NCBI RefSeq assembly: GCF_000143415.4
Contig: NW_003314281.1
Coordinates: 786,096 to 850,095, forward strand
DNA length: 64,000 bases
From: Selaginella moellendorffii
Taxonomy: Eukaryota > Streptophyta > Lycopodiopsida > Selaginellales > Selaginellaceae
Reading direction: 5' to 3'
The notes below the pieces were generated by a model. That model was not told where the DNA came from. It did not search any database and was given only the letters and a program-made list of their open reading frames with translations. How positions within the stretch are numbered: the first letter of the stretch is position 1; every line of letters starts with the position of its first letter. Positions 18,977 to 31,639 of the stretch are shown here, in pieces. The translations under genes were made by a program, and so were the position numbers.

Positions 18977-21129
18977 TTATTTTTCTTCTCTTCTTTGATT
19001 CTTCCTCTACTCTCGGTTACCAACGACAGATCTGGTGCTCTGAAAGAAACAGACCCACGAACTTGAATGAGAATGCCGAGCGTATATTGGTAGACACCGC
19101 CAAGCTCAAGAATATGACTGGTACCAAGCACGCAAGGAGAGACCACTCTCGACTCAAATCACCCTCATCTCCAGCTCGTCCACCATCGCAGATCTCAAAC
19201 AAAGAAAGTACCACTGGCACTATCGCTCGAATTCAAAATCGAGTGAGTGAAAGTCTAAAGAATGAAAGGAGAAAAAACACTTTTTTGGAAAGAATCATAT
19301 CAAACGGATGAAGATCATGAAATCTGGATCCAGACCACACCAGCCCAATGCAAGAAAGCAAGTCATCTCCAAACGCGCAAGACGAACAAGAACAAGATCT
19401 AGAGAGAGCTCGCTCACCTCGAAGGGCTACAGTGTCGAAAAAAATATTGCCTTTGCGAGTGTTGGTACGTCGTGTCGAGGCCCACAAACAAATCATATCA
19501 CCATCTCCGGCCCCAGCACTTCCTTTCGAATGCCTAAAAAGAGTATTCCTTTTGGTATCACTGCTCCATCCATTAACCATTCTCCACACCTTGCTCGACC
19601 ATTTCTCTAAGCTGAAGAAGCAAAAGAGCGAGAGCTATCAGTGGTTTTTCTATTTCCACCCTACAACTCTTTGGAAGATGTCGTGATCAAAGCAAGCAGG
19701 GAATCAAGCTCAACTTTGCACAAGAACAAAACCGGTCAAGGTACACATCACCACAAACTTGCGTACTTTCGTTTTCATGCACAGTTGAAACACCAGAACG
19801 CTGTGCCGAGCTAAAAATCCAAAAACTCGCACCGACAGTGGCCACGAGGAATGACATGAGCTCACATGGACATGATTCAAGCACACAAACACACGGCCGT
19901 GAAATGGCTGCTGTGCAAACAAGACAAGATGCTCAGACGACCTGAGTGAAAACCACATTTGATCCAACACTTTCATGCTTGGAAAAGAAAAGCGAGGTAA
20001 CAGGAAAAAAAAGGATGGACAGCAGCTCTGATGACCCAGTCAAGATCAAGAGCCAAGACTCAGATCCAGGGAGGAGCAAAAAGAAAACAAAAAAACCCAT
20101 GATCTCTGTGACGCAAGGAGACAAAAGCCCTTCACAAGAAAGCCCAGTTTCAAATCCAGATGGGTGTTCTTACCTTGGAGCTGGAGATCATGGATTCGTT
20201 CGTCCTGGTGGCTTCGCTCCTCCCGGAAGAAAATGCCGCTTCATTCTTGTAAACCCCAGAAAAGAAACATTGAAACCCCCGAAGTTTTAACAGCTAGTTC
20301 TTTTTTTCTTTTTTTTTGTTTGCGCTTTCAAAGCAGCAGAGATCATGCTTTCTGGTTCCAGTGACTCGCCTGGATGATTTTACTCCACACAGGGGAAAAT
20401 CAGATGTTCTGTGCGATGCAATAAATGGATGCCTGGCCTTTGCCAATCAAGTTGGCCCCCATCAAGTTAAAAGAATGTTTTTCCTTGGTCTCGCAGACAA
20501 GCTTTTCTTCGTGATAGTCCAGCTTTACCAAGACCTTGTTCCTAGAAATTCAAGAAGAAAAAGCTCTCAAATGCAAATGCGGTGAGTTTTCCATCGCGTT
20601 CGCTCGAAACGCGGTGAGTTTTCCATCGCCTTCACTCGAACGAGGAAGCTCGCAGTTTTTTTTTCTATTTGCCCAAGTCTTATTGCCGATGGATTGTAGC
20701 ACTGCGCTCGTTTTCATGTTGTTAGGTTGGGACCCTCCAACTCCAGCTGAATTCTTCTCCTCTTCCACCACTTTTGCTGCTGCTGGGACCAAGAATTACA
20801 TCATCAAAATCACATCTTTCGAAAGCACCCAGACTGTTCCAGCAAAGAACTGGACCGCGCATGGGATTCCCTTAAGAAATACGAACATGCGTGCTCTAGG
20901 TAGGGCAAACTTGGCTATGGTGGTGGGCGTTGACCGAGGTTGCCACAGCCGAGCGTACGCCCGCTCGAGCCAGCACGGGGTGGTTTGACTTTCGCGCCGC
21001 GCAAAGCATTTAAAAACACCACTCGTACATTCGATAGTACGCTCTAGTACACAAAATCTATAGCTCCATTCCATCCAACCCGGATTCCAATTCCAACTCG
21101 ATCGATCGATCCAATTCCAATCGAGGAGA
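18977..21129. other. Long intergenic region between divergent TOR1-like and ZIP genes
   Basis: No gene is supported in about 2.1 kb that must hold the promoters of both flanking genes. The open frames here are short, overlap each other on both strands and show no recognisable domain. A 32-bp perfect-to-near tandem duplication lies at 20579-20642 (unit GCGGTGAGTTTTCCATCGC plus TTCGCTCGAAC). A T-rich tract at about 20295-20320 precedes it. Confidence 0.6.
20579..20642. repeat. Two-copy 32-bp tandem duplication
   Basis: Unit 1 (20579-20610) and unit 2 (20611-20642) both read GCGGTGAGTTTTCCATCGC followed by a TTCxCTCGAAC tail, differing at about two positions. It lies about 490 bp upstream of the ZIP start codon. 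Confidence 0.8.
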
Positions 21130-22292
21130 ATGTCTGCTGTGTGTATCAGCGACGCGACCTCTTGCATCGACGCCGATGCCGCCAGGCGCCTCAACGTCGG
21201 CGCCCTCTTCGCGATCCTCATCACTTCCATCCTGGGCGTCGCCGTGCCGCTGCTCGTCAAGGGATTCACGCAAGGCCGGCTCTTCTTCGCGGGGCGATGC
21301 TTCTCCGCCGGGATCATCCTCGCCACGGGCTTCGTGCACTTGTTGCCCGAGTCGTTTGACACGCTCGGCAGCGATTGCCTGCCCGAGATGCCGTGGGGGA
21401 AGTTCCCATTCGCGGGACTCATCGCCATGCTCGCCGTCATCTTCACGCTGTGCATGGACACCATGGGCATGACGTACTACACTCGTCTCAATGCGGGGAT
21501 GGACAAGGATCAAAAGAATGATCTGGAGCTTGCAACCACAGCTAGCAACAATGGCAATGCGGTTGTAGAACCTTGTGGCCATGGCGGGCACTCGCATACT
21601 CTCGATATTGGCGTGAGCGCGGAAGCTCGCAACAAAGTTATAGCTCAGGTGAGTTATCTCTCCATGATCTCTAAAGTTGAGTTCGTGAGTTTGGGGTTCT
21701 GGATCGATCAAGGTTACAACCTCGATTGAATTCTGTTCTATAGTTGCAAGAATTGTCTAGACTTGTGCTTGGGCGCTTGCAATGTTTTTGATCGTGGACT
21801 GTCACATACGTCTAAAGGTTTCATGGATACGCACAGGTCTTGGAGCTTGGAATCATCACTCACTCGGTTGTGATTGGTATTGGCGTGGGTGTTTTGAAGA
21901 GCCCTTGCACAATCAGGCCCCTTATTGCAGCACTGTGCTTCCACCAGTTCTTCGAGGGGATGGCACTCGGTGGATGCATTTGCTTGGGCGATTTCACAGT
22001 CAAAACTCAAGCGATCATGGCTTTCTTCTTCAGCTTTACAACGCCCGCTGGGATGGCGATCGGGCTTGGAATCGCTTCCACGTATAATGAGTTCGATCAC
22101 AAGGCGCTGCTTATCCAAGGCTTCTTCAACTCCACGTCCTCGGGGATTTTGGTTTACATGGCTCTCGTGGACTTGATCGCTACTGATTTCTTGAGCAAGG
22201 AGTTCTTCACCAGCATTCCACGCCAACTTGTGGGCTACTCGTCACTTCTCCTCGGAGCAATCCTCATGTCGATTATTGGAATATGGGCGTAA
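21130..22292 (+). CDS. ZIP family zinc/iron transporter, 2 exons
   Basis: Exon 1 is 21130-21648 and exon 2 is 21837-22292, with a GT/AG intron of 188 bp; total 975 nt (324 aa), normal for plant ZIP/IRT proteins. Eight membrane segments are predicted: three in the first 115 residues (VGALFAILITSILGVAVPLL, AGIILATGFVHLLPES, AGLIAMLAVIFTLCMDT), then a cytosolic variable loop with the metal-binding cluster CGHGGHSH, then five. The conserved metal-pathway helices are ELGIITHSVVIGIGVG (TM4) and HQFFEGMALGG (TM5), with the histidines and glutamates expected. Role: uptake of Zn, Fe or Mn into the cytosol across the plasma membrane or a vacuolar membrane; the exact metal and membrane are not readable. 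No plastid transit peptide is apparent. Confidence 0.95.
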
Positions 22293-22864
22293 AGATTGCA
22301 ACTAGTGGTAGATATTCCAACAAAGCACAATAGCTCTTTCACACATTAAATTTGTATGTACTTGTCCAAACAGTTAAATTTGGGCATTAGCGTTTCTATT
22401 CTTCCTTTGTTGAAAATAATAATTTTTCTATTCTTTTTGCTTTATGATTAGAAATGTCATATATAAATAAGCATCCTGTTTTTTATTCTTTAAGAGTTGT
22501 CATGGCTGTCATTGTGCAGCTAGTACAAGTTTTGGTTCCCTTGGATGGATAGATCTGCCAACACAGTGAGCCAGATTAATAGGTACACGATAGAATACTT
22601 TATTAAGGTTTTAGTTTATTAAACTATCTATCACCTAATTTACAGAATAAATTATTATTTTAATATTTAATTTAGTATTATAGTCATTCTCTTATTTATA
22701 AAAAGTGTCTAGATTTGCTTATTTGTCATATCTACGGAATGTAGAGATTGTTCTGAACACAATGGTGTTCGTCCCATATCCAAATTCGCAATCTAAAGAC
22801 ATTCCATATTTAGTAAATTTTAAGTTAATCCCAAAAACTAACTCCTGGTACTAAAAATGGCTTA
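22293..22864. other. AT-rich flank downstream of ZIP
   Basis: No gene is seen. It holds the 3' flank of the ZIP gene, with candidate poly(A) context AATAATAATTTT near 22415, and then AT-rich sequence leading into degenerate repeat DNA. Confidence 0.6.
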
Positions 22865-23455
22865 GGGTGAAAGCCTAAAGCATGTATTCCTCAGGGGGGG
22901 GAGGGGGGGGAAGATATAAGGGGTTTCAAATGTATAATAGAGATAGTGGGTAGGTCAAGCATGGCTGACTAACCTGAGGCATAGTTTAACTCCCGTTTGT
23001 GTGCCTAACCTTGTTCTGTGTTTGGCTTGGGTCTAAGCCCAAATTCTATTCCATGCTAGCTGGTGGAATACCCATATCCTCACGTTAGGCCATCGGTATG
23101 TCGAAATAACGCTAAACTCTGTTTAGCTCTATTTTGCGTGTTGGTTTTGGCATTGGGATGTTAATTGCTCTAGAACTTATCCAAGTTGCTCCATGCTCAT
23201 GTCCCTTTGCTCCTTGGGCTACATGCTCGGGAGTCATTCTATACTCCAGTGCCATTGCTCTTTGGCTCCATGCTTAGGAGTTTGGCATCATTCCTTCGTT
23301 CAATGGCCCAAGGCCCTAAACCTTGGGTTTCACACCACTGTCATATGGACACATGGCATGTGACACGTGGCATATGGAGGGTTTAGGTTCTACTTCGTGA
23401 TGTTATCCTATGGTAAATCACTATAGGATAAAGGGTAAAAACCACATGCACTACA
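22865..23455 (-). mobile_element. LTR-like repeat unit, uninterrupted copy (family A)
   Basis: The reverse complement of this segment matches 52,920-52,969 plus 55,883-56,400, which together form one unit split by the hAT element. Shared landmarks, read on the minus strand, are TGTAGxxCATGTGG at one end, TTACCATAGGATAAC, ATGCCAxxTGTCACATGCCA, CCACCAGCTAGCATGGAAT, GCCTCAGGTTxGTCA and CCTACCCACTATC. It begins TGTAG and carries a poly-C block near its far end, as in the LTR at 57,765-59,289, so it is probably a solo or relic LTR of a related element. No coding content. Confidence 0.75.
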
Positions 23456-23859
23456 TAAATCCATGTGTGGCTACATCTTTTTAATGAGAGCAACTCCATT
23501 TTCAATACTATCCACCAATATTTTGAAAACACAATAATAGATCCTCTAAAATATTCTTTGCATATGCCACATAGCTAATGGTTAAGTCAAGAGTCACTAT
23601 ATAGTCACTACCATTGAGAAGGCATTTGTACACAATGTGAGACACAAATCCCTAAGCCCCAAAGTAGAGCCGAAAGGGTGCCACGTAGTAGTGGCCAAAG
23701 TGAAAGCCAAATGAGCGTAACACATTTGGACTAAAAGATCCAACTTGAATAGTCGAGAATGGGAGTGGAACTCCCGACAAAGTGCTCAAGGAATGAGCAT
23801 GAAGCGAGCAATAAGAGAGTCTCTAAAAAAGGGACACAAAAGGACCAACACATGAGATG
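23456..23859. other. Degenerate repeat-derived sequence
   Basis: No gene is seen. The sequence lies between two LTR-derived segments and shows no frame or motif that I recognise. Confidence 0.5.
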
Positions 23860-24345
23860 TGGTGGAGTCTGAGATGGACCCAAGATGGGACCCGAGATGG
23901 ACCTGAGATGGAATCTGAGATGAAGTCCAAGATGGAGTTTGAGATGAATCCAAGGTGGACCCGAGATGGACCTGAGATGGAGTTCAAGATGAAGTCCGAG
24001 ATGGAGTTTGAGATGGACCGAGATGGAATTTGAGATAGAGTCCAAGATGGACTCGAGATGGACCCGAGATGGAGTCTGAGATGGAGTCTGAGATGGACTG
24101 AGATGGAATCTAAGATGGAGTTTGAGATGGAGTCTGAGATGGAGTCCGAGATGGACTTGAGATGGAATCCAAGATGGAGTCCAAGAAGGACCTGAGATGG
24201 AGTCTGAGGTCGAGACCGAGATCGAGACTGAGACTGGGACTAGGACTAAGACCGAGACCAGGACCGAGGCTGAGGCCAAGACTAAGGCTGAGGTCAAGAC
24301 CGAGCCCAAGCTCGAGTTCGAGTCTGAGTTCAAGTTTGAGTCTCA
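23860..24345. repeat. Array of short GAGATGGA-type repeats
   Basis: About 480 bp of imperfect 12- and 18-bp words such as GAGATGGACCC, GAGATGGAGTCT and GAGACCGAGATCG, grading into GACCGAGGCTGAGG. All word lengths are multiples of six, so the array stays open in several frames and yields meaningless low-complexity ORFs. Read on the opposite strand it resembles the GATCTCGGA array within the chromovirus LTR (58,555-58,855), and the same adjoining text (GGGTGAAAGCCCAAAGC) follows both. It is therefore probably the internal array of an older LTR. Confidence 0.85.
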
Positions 24346-25200
24346 GGGTGAAAGCCCAAAGCATTTGTCTCCTAGACCCTAGGGGGTTTGGTGAGCTCCA
24401 AAAGTATAGTAGGGGGAGGACTCTAGTGGAGCCAGTTTGGCAAGAAAGGTCAGTTTGGCCTAGGAAGGCTGTACCCAGGTGTTGGGTGATGGGATAACTA
24501 TTGGGAAGTCCAAGGCTAGAGTGAATACAGACCGACAAGTAGGTAACTTGGTGAACTGTTCAAGAGCCAACTCTAGTTCCACCAGGAGATCAAATAGCCG
24601 ATACTCCCAATCCAAGTGTGGGTGGCACTACCTACTTGGATACCTAGTGTGGCTCAATGGAACCTCGCTCTAAGCCCATGGCTAGAGCACCCAAAGGTAG
24701 AAGGTGGGGAGAGTACACATAAGGCTCGTGTAGGGCTACGGTGTTTCGAAATGTTGTCCTAAAGTCCCAGATTGTGGAAAGGAAGAAGAGTAGTCCTCTA
24801 GTGTAGTGACCAAGGATACGGTCACATGGTAAAGAAGTCCCAGAGGACTGTGGGACTTGGTGATCGGGCCAGTAGGCTTTGATCCAGTGGCAGTGGTGGC
24901 GAACACGGCCATAGTTAGAAAGGGACTTGGTGGGGACCGAAAATGGGATATTGGGGAAGGTTGTTCCCCATGGCTGCAAGCATCCTAAGGATGCTAAGGA
25001 ATGGATCTGGGATGACCACTTATGGATGGTTAGGCTTGGTCTTTGAGAGACGGGACGGTGGTGAAAGTGGTGTTGGATCATTGATGTGACAAAAGTGAAT
25101 GAGCATGGCCTTGGCATAATGGGCTAATATGTCGGTGGTACCTTTAGGTGTCGATCATGCGATTAGACACGTGGAGCACTTTGACCAAGTGCAATGGTTG
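24346..25200 (-). mobile_element. Relic LTR sequence related to the chromovirus LTR
   Basis: Read on the minus strand, GGGCTTTCACCC, a CCTAGGG/CCCC block and CCCTACTATACTTTTGGA occur in the same order as in 58,465-58,540. The right boundary is not defined. No coding sequence is supported. Confidence 0.6.
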
Positions 25201-27839
25201 AGTGGTATGGATGCCATTTTTGGGGCTAACAAGTCCCTAAGTCCAGAATAAGACTTACGAAGGTTGTGAGTGAGATGGTCAAAGGTGTGGTTAAATGACT
25301 AAAGTAGATGGAAAATTTAGTTGCTTACATACAAATCATGAAAGATTATAATATAGATTAGCAATGGGAATAAAAAGTTTTTGTCTATACAATGTTGTAA
25401 AGGGAGTGAGACTTAATGTCTCACTTCTAAAGTCTTGGGTGTTTATCAATTGTCATTTCTAGTGCACTATCTAAATTTTGTCACCTACCCAAACCTATAG
25501 AGTTCAAGTGAGGAGAGCTATACCAAGTAGTGTGGCCATATTTTCAGGATTAAATAGTGATCATAATTGTAAGCACTTTACAAGACAAGACAAAGACAGA
25601 AAAGACAAAAGAACACATGGCATATAATTTTCTACCACCACTACTACAACTATTTTTCTATACTTCTTTAGGATACAATCTAATTCCAAATCTATAATTT
25701 ACTCTATACTTGCAAATAGAAAATGCAAAGCTTCAAGCCACTATGCTAGAACTTAGCACCTAGATATATTTTCTTTTGCCGCCTTCTTCCCTGCCTCCAA
25801 CTTAGCAAAAATTCTTTTAGGGTGGCTACCTTGGGAATTTGCTACCTCCTTCAATCTTTAATGGCCTTCAACAGTTAACCACTCATTTTGAAATGACTGC
25901 TAAGCCCTACACATTCTTGCAACTAGTTGAGTATCAACCCATTTGGGGCATCTATAATACGTAAAGACTACATTCCTAAAATTATTGCCCTCACCATTTT
26001 TGTCATGATTTAGGTAGCTAAGGTAATCCTCGACAACATTCCCTTGCTCTAAGAAATGGCTTAGTGATCATCACACAAGTTGTCCAGCCTTACTATAGCA
26101 CGGTTTCTACCCTAGTTGTGGCTCATATGACTCATGTGGCTCAATGCACAAACAACAACACCCAATTCTTCTCTACAGTTACTCAAACACTAAACACAAC
26201 ATATAGCTCCAACACCCACACCACCCAAGAATTCCAAAGCCATCTTACTACTTTTGCCCTTGCTTCTAATTATTACACCACTATTTGAAGTGTTTCTCTC
26301 TTCACCATCACAATACCCAAGCTCAATGCCATTGCCTGTTATGAGGTAATCTTTGCATCAACTATAAATACTCAAGCCATTTTAGCCACTTGTATTTCCC
26401 CCCATTCCTCGTGGCACATTCTCCAACACTAAATTCATTTGTAGCCACTTTTGTAAGCCCTAAACCAACTATTTCAAATCACAATTAACAACCCTTCTTT
26501 GCAATTTGAGGCATTGGCCTCACAGTCCACACTATCACTTCATACTAGAGTATGTTTTTATAAAGTACATTTTTATAATTTTTTTGTATTTACTTTTTAC
26601 TTTTCTATACTATGATTACCATACTAAAGATACTCTTTAAATATACTTTCATTTGCTAGTAAGTGTTGAAAGACTATTTAGTGTTTTACTCAATTGTTAA
26701 AGTGAAAGCATCAAAGTGTTTGAAACTAATCACAAGAAATTTTGAATAGTCAACTCATTTACTACTTTAATAGTTATAACTGCAAGTTGAGCACTCAAAG
26801 ATTAATATATTACCTTTGAAATAACAGATATAACCACGTCCAAAGACTCTAAGTATATCCCATTCCCCATTTGATAATTATATTAATTAACATGAATTGT
26901 TGCTCTAGTGAATATCATATTATTTCGGATAATCTAAAGATATGAGCTCCACATTCTCCTTCATCGTGGAAACTCTTTGCAAGTGACATTTCATACTTTA
27001 TAAGTACCTCACTATATTTAGGTCAAATATGGAATATATTATGAAACTCTTTGCAATTAAACTTTTAAAACTAATCATAATATAGGTAATCCAATTTGAA
27101 ACATTAAAGGAATCCAACACAACTACTCCTTCGGACTCTTCTAGTAAAATAATTAAATCTTCAAGCCATAAATTTCACCCAAACATGCCTATCCTGGTCC
27201 TGATATATCCTCTATATAGAATTTTGAGAAAACACTAAGTTTCTATTATAGTCTTCAGGAAGTTTAGATCAGTTCACAAAAGTTCCTGCATAGTTACTTC
27301 AAATTAGTGTGCTTGTAATTTTTATAGTCTTTAGTAGCTTAAATATAAATCCACTACCCACATATTTTTTTATATTTACACTTTTGTTGTATTTACCATT
27401 GAAAAACTTGTTTTTCCCAAGGGTGCACACAACTCTTTTTCATTTACCATTAAAAAAAAAACTTCTTTACTCTAGGTTGAGGCATCATTTGAACCTATTA
27501 TAAACTCTTTTATTTGAAAATATACTTTTACAATCGGATTTGGTGTGAAATATTTTCCCATATAAAAAGATCTTTATCATAGTAACCTATAACAACATTA
27601 TACCTTGAGCCTTTTGCAACATTCTAACCCAATCAAGATAAAACTTTAAAAAAGCACATAAGGATCTTTTCTCTATCTGTCATTCTATTTTTAGCAACAT
27701 TTCTCTCTCTTGATATTTCATTATTGCCATGAAATGATACTTGGTAATACAATTATAACTTATTTTGTTTTCTCCAAAAATTTATTTAAAGCTTTAAAAG
27801 TTTCTAGGGTTGAAGTCAATATTAAAATTGGGTTAGAGT
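25201..27839. other. AT-rich, gene-poor DNA
   Basis: No gene, RNA or clear element is seen in about 2.6 kb. The open frames are short, asparagine-, threonine- or leucine-rich and lack homology signals. It is probably old transposon debris. Confidence 0.5.
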
Positions 27840-28570
27840 TATGCCCCATAACTACCTGAGCTGGGCAAGTGTGATTTGTTGCAGAAGCATGATGCTATGG
27901 TAGTTTCAGTGGCAACCTTGATCATAAGAATCAATCATAAATTGAATTGCCACATGATAGGGAGCAACACCATGGCTAGCAACTTAGGTGGCAATGAGAT
28001 CTAAGCACTGTGTGAGGAGTGGTAGCATGGTTTCCTCCACAACAACTCAAATAGTGGCGAGGCCCAAGCTCTACATGAGGGGGGTAGTGTCATAGCTCCC
28101 CTCATGGCAACTCAAGTGGTAGCATGCTGTGGCTACCCCCCATGGTGGCTTCAATGATGGCAAATGCCACCTCTCAGACTATTGCATGAGGGAGAGTGGT
28201 GTTATGGTTCCCCTTATAGTAGCTTTGAGTGCTCACAAGCACCACCACCCAAGTTATCAAGTGGCATTACCAACTAAGCTACTTTATGAAGGAAAGATGC
28301 ATTGTGGCTCCCCCCACAACAGTTTTGAGTAGTGGCAAGCATCACTAACCAAATTGCCGCATGAGAGGGAGTGGCACTATAGCTCCCCATATAGCAACTT
28401 TGAGTGCTAGTGAATGCCACCACTTGAGCTATTATGTGAAGGGAAGTGACACAATAGCCCCCCTTATGGCAATTCTAAGTGTTAGCAAGTGCCGTTACTC
28501 AAGCTGCTAAGTGAGGGGGAGTGGTGTTACAGCTCCCTTTAGAGCAACTTCAAGTGCTGGTGCTCAACAA
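27840..28570. repeat. Degenerate satellite, unit about 75 bp
   Basis: Recurring words in fixed order: GAGGGAGTGGCAxTATAGCTCC, CCTTATGGCAACTTxGAGTG, CTAGCAAGTGCCACCACT and CAAGCTAxTATGTGAG. Phases at about 28364, 28438 and 28513 give a spacing near 75 bp, and similar units extend left to about 27,890. Roughly nine diverged copies are present. It is non-coding. Confidence 0.75.
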
Positions 28571-31500
28571 TTGGTTTTTGCACTTAACCACTTTAATTTG
28601 TAGTTATTGATCTTCATTTCTATTTTTTTTTTCAGGTTTATGCTTACACTTTTTAGACTTTACAAACTTGCTAGAACATGTGTAAAAAGGCAATATTTAT
28701 TAAGAATATTGCTATTAATGCCACAAGGGACAAAGGTACAACATGGGCAAAAGAATTTTTTTCAAGCTTTATTAAGCAATTCTCTTGAAAATGAGCATAT
28801 TGAGAATCCTAAGTAGATTAAGAATCCCAAATTGCCTAGAAATGAGTTTGAGGAGGAAGATGATGAAAAAAAAGGTAATGGCTTTAACTCTTTAGAGAGT
28901 CAAAGTGCACAAAAAACAATACAAAAAAATAAAGTGGAGCCAAAGATGAAAATAAAGCAAAGCAAAAGCAGAAAATAAAACTATAAACATGAGATAAAAT
29001 TTTATATATTAGCTTGTTCAATTGTTCCTTAAAGCTTAAAGTGGAGATTATTTCAAATTTATTACAACAATTGACAATCAAGAAGAATGTTCCACCTCCC
29101 TAAATGCCTCTATGCCACATGATCTTAAATCCAATAGTGGAATAAATGGTGAACATTGTGGATTTTCCATTCAATAGTGAGGCTTTAAATAAAGTCTAAG
29201 TTTAGTATAGCAAAGGGTTTAATGCTCTTGAATGAGAAAAGAACTTCTTGAAATGAAATATAGTAGTGGTCTGACATGAAATTTAAGGCCACTTTTAAAA
29301 ATAGGACATGCCAGATGGAAGGAAATTCTTTCCAATTAGATGCTACTTTTGTGGGAAGAAAATCACCAACTCAAGATATAGTTATTATTGATGGATTTGA
29401 ACTATTCAAATCTAGCTAACAAGAAAATTATAAGATACTATGTTATGGTGAATATTGCAATGATAAAGTTCCAAGACAAAAACCATATTTCACTCATTGT
29501 GGCTTTGACTTTAGTGAATAAGTATGTCTAATTCTCCTCTAAATTCTGTGATAGCATAATTTTTCCTATATAAGCATGGTTATGCAAAACATTCTCTAAG
29601 CATATGCTAGCAAGATTAAAGATGAGCTTACAGACGAGGAAAAAGTCTAACTCCAACATAACAATAGCCAAGGAAAACTAGTCACAATAGTTATGCCAAA
29701 TTCCTTTTATACATCAATTTGCTAAAGTATTCATTTCAAGTTTTTTTTACTTCTCCAATATGACATCAATAAAGACTTTGGAGAAATTGAAGAAAAAAAA
29801 GTTTTGATATTGATGCTACTACTAAAGAAGAGTACAAAATCAAACAAAAATATATAATAAAGATGATGAAGTTGACTAATATCTCACATCTAGATTTTAG
29901 AGAAGAATGGTTTATGATGTGATTATAAGCTTTTAAATTTAGAACTCCTAAAGGATCACAACTTAATATTATTCAAACCTAAGAATGCTCAACACCAAAT
30001 ATCCCAAGACCCTTAACTGATTGAAAAAAAGAGGTGCAATTTTATTCATGAGCCTTTTCTTTTTATATTTGAACTTCTAGAAATCATTTTTCAAATCATT
30101 CCCTTTACTAACAAACTTTAATATAGAGGATTTGCAATATAAATAATGCATATTTGAGAAGTTAAATATGATAACTTTGGCATAAATTCTAAATTTATAT
30201 AAGTTAGCAATATTAAAAGAGTTGGAGAGTAATTGGCAAGTTGTCCACTCTTTAGTCCCAACTGTTAATAAGTTATTCCAAGTTTGGTGAAGGTTAAAGG
30301 AGATAAATATCAAGATAATGGAAAAAGAAATTAAATATGTTGAAGAGATGGGTGAAGAACTTTTTTCTAGAGCATATTGGTCAAAATATAAAACAATATT
30401 GCAACAAATGCAAATTTGAGTTTGGGATTTTATAAATTTAGTTACAGTTTCAACTAGTGTATAGTAAGGTTGAGTTTGAAGAGGATAATGATGAAAACTA
30501 AAAAGGATAAGATAAATAATATAATAATATAAAAAGTTGGTCAGCATCTTATATACATATAACATTTTCATCACTTTATACTCTTTAAGTTTTAACTTTC
30601 TCTATTTTTTAGATATTTTAAATCTTTGTGGAAGGGGATTCCAACCATTATTGAGCTATGGTTGTCCCTTACCTTGCCTATTTACATGTATGGGGACAAA
30701 AAGCTACTTAAACATATCAAAATTATAAACTATAAACAAGAAAATTGTTTTTGATGGTTAAATTTTAGTGTTGCTATATTGTCAAAAGGGGAGCAAAAAA
30801 TGTGAATCACATATATAAAACTAGTTCAAAGAGAAGCAACTCAAGATTATCAAAGAGGAATTTTTGATAAAATTTAATAATATTGACTAATTTATTAAAG
30901 TGAAGACATAGCCAGAAAAGAAGAGAAGAAGTGTGCCATACAAAAAGCACTAAAGGCATTTACTACACTTAGTAAGCTCATAAATTTTTTCTTTTTTTTT
31001 GGCTTTTTCTAGTTAATCCTAAAATGGAAGAGGTTTAAATTTTAGAGAAAAAGGAAAAAATACTTCCCACAAGCTTAAATAGCATCTATATACCAATGAT
31101 TAAGATATTAATAGCACTTAGCCACCTTGGATGGGACTGTGGAAGACTTAATTGAAGTCATTTTTCAAGAAGGTTACAAGATATATAAAAAATATGTCAA
31201 TAAAGATTTTGATAATGATTTTGAAATTGGTGGAGATCATAAAACTTCAAATATTGAAGCTTTCAATAAATTAATTCTTGAGGAGTTGAAGAAATTTATG
31301 TATCACCACTCTCAAAGTCCTAAGATATAAGGAAACAAAATGCCATTTAAAATACAGCTAAAGTCATAGTTTGAATGAATGAAAAATTGAATTATGGACA
31401 TGTTAACAAGGAAATCATCCACATTCTTGTTGTTGGAGCAAGTGACAACAGCTTGGGGACTTTTGAAGCACTATCCTCTCCAAGCAATTTGCCTCTCTTT

Positions 31501-31639
31501 TTGCTGAGATCAAGTTCACTTCTCAGATTGCTGGAGCACTTTGGGAGTGGCCACCTTCTGTCTTGGTAAGCTCACACCTCCTTTCTTTTTCTATAAAGCT
31601 ATTAGAAGAACCTATTTGTATTTGAGTTCATATACTTTT
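28571..31639. other. AT-rich, gene-poor DNA
   Basis: No gene is supported in about 3 kb. A 67-codon frame (31127-31330) is acidic and lysine-rich but has no recognisable family. The segment is likely decayed transposon sequence. Confidence 0.5.

Noticed and set aside
20536-20988. 150-codon plus frame upstream of the ZIP gene
   Set aside because: No domain; spans the 32-bp tandem duplication and ends without conserved features.
21058-21711. 217-codon minus-strand frame opposite the ZIP gene
   Set aside because: Shadow of the GC-rich ZIP exon 1; no recognised family, while the plus strand encodes clear transporter helices.
23731-24538. Open frames of serine-leucine or glutamate-arginine repeats on both strands
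   Set aside because: They come from the six-base-periodic array, which has no stops in several frames.
31127-31330. 67-codon acidic frame
   Set aside because: Lies in AT-rich decayed DNA without a recognisable family or neighbouring exons.
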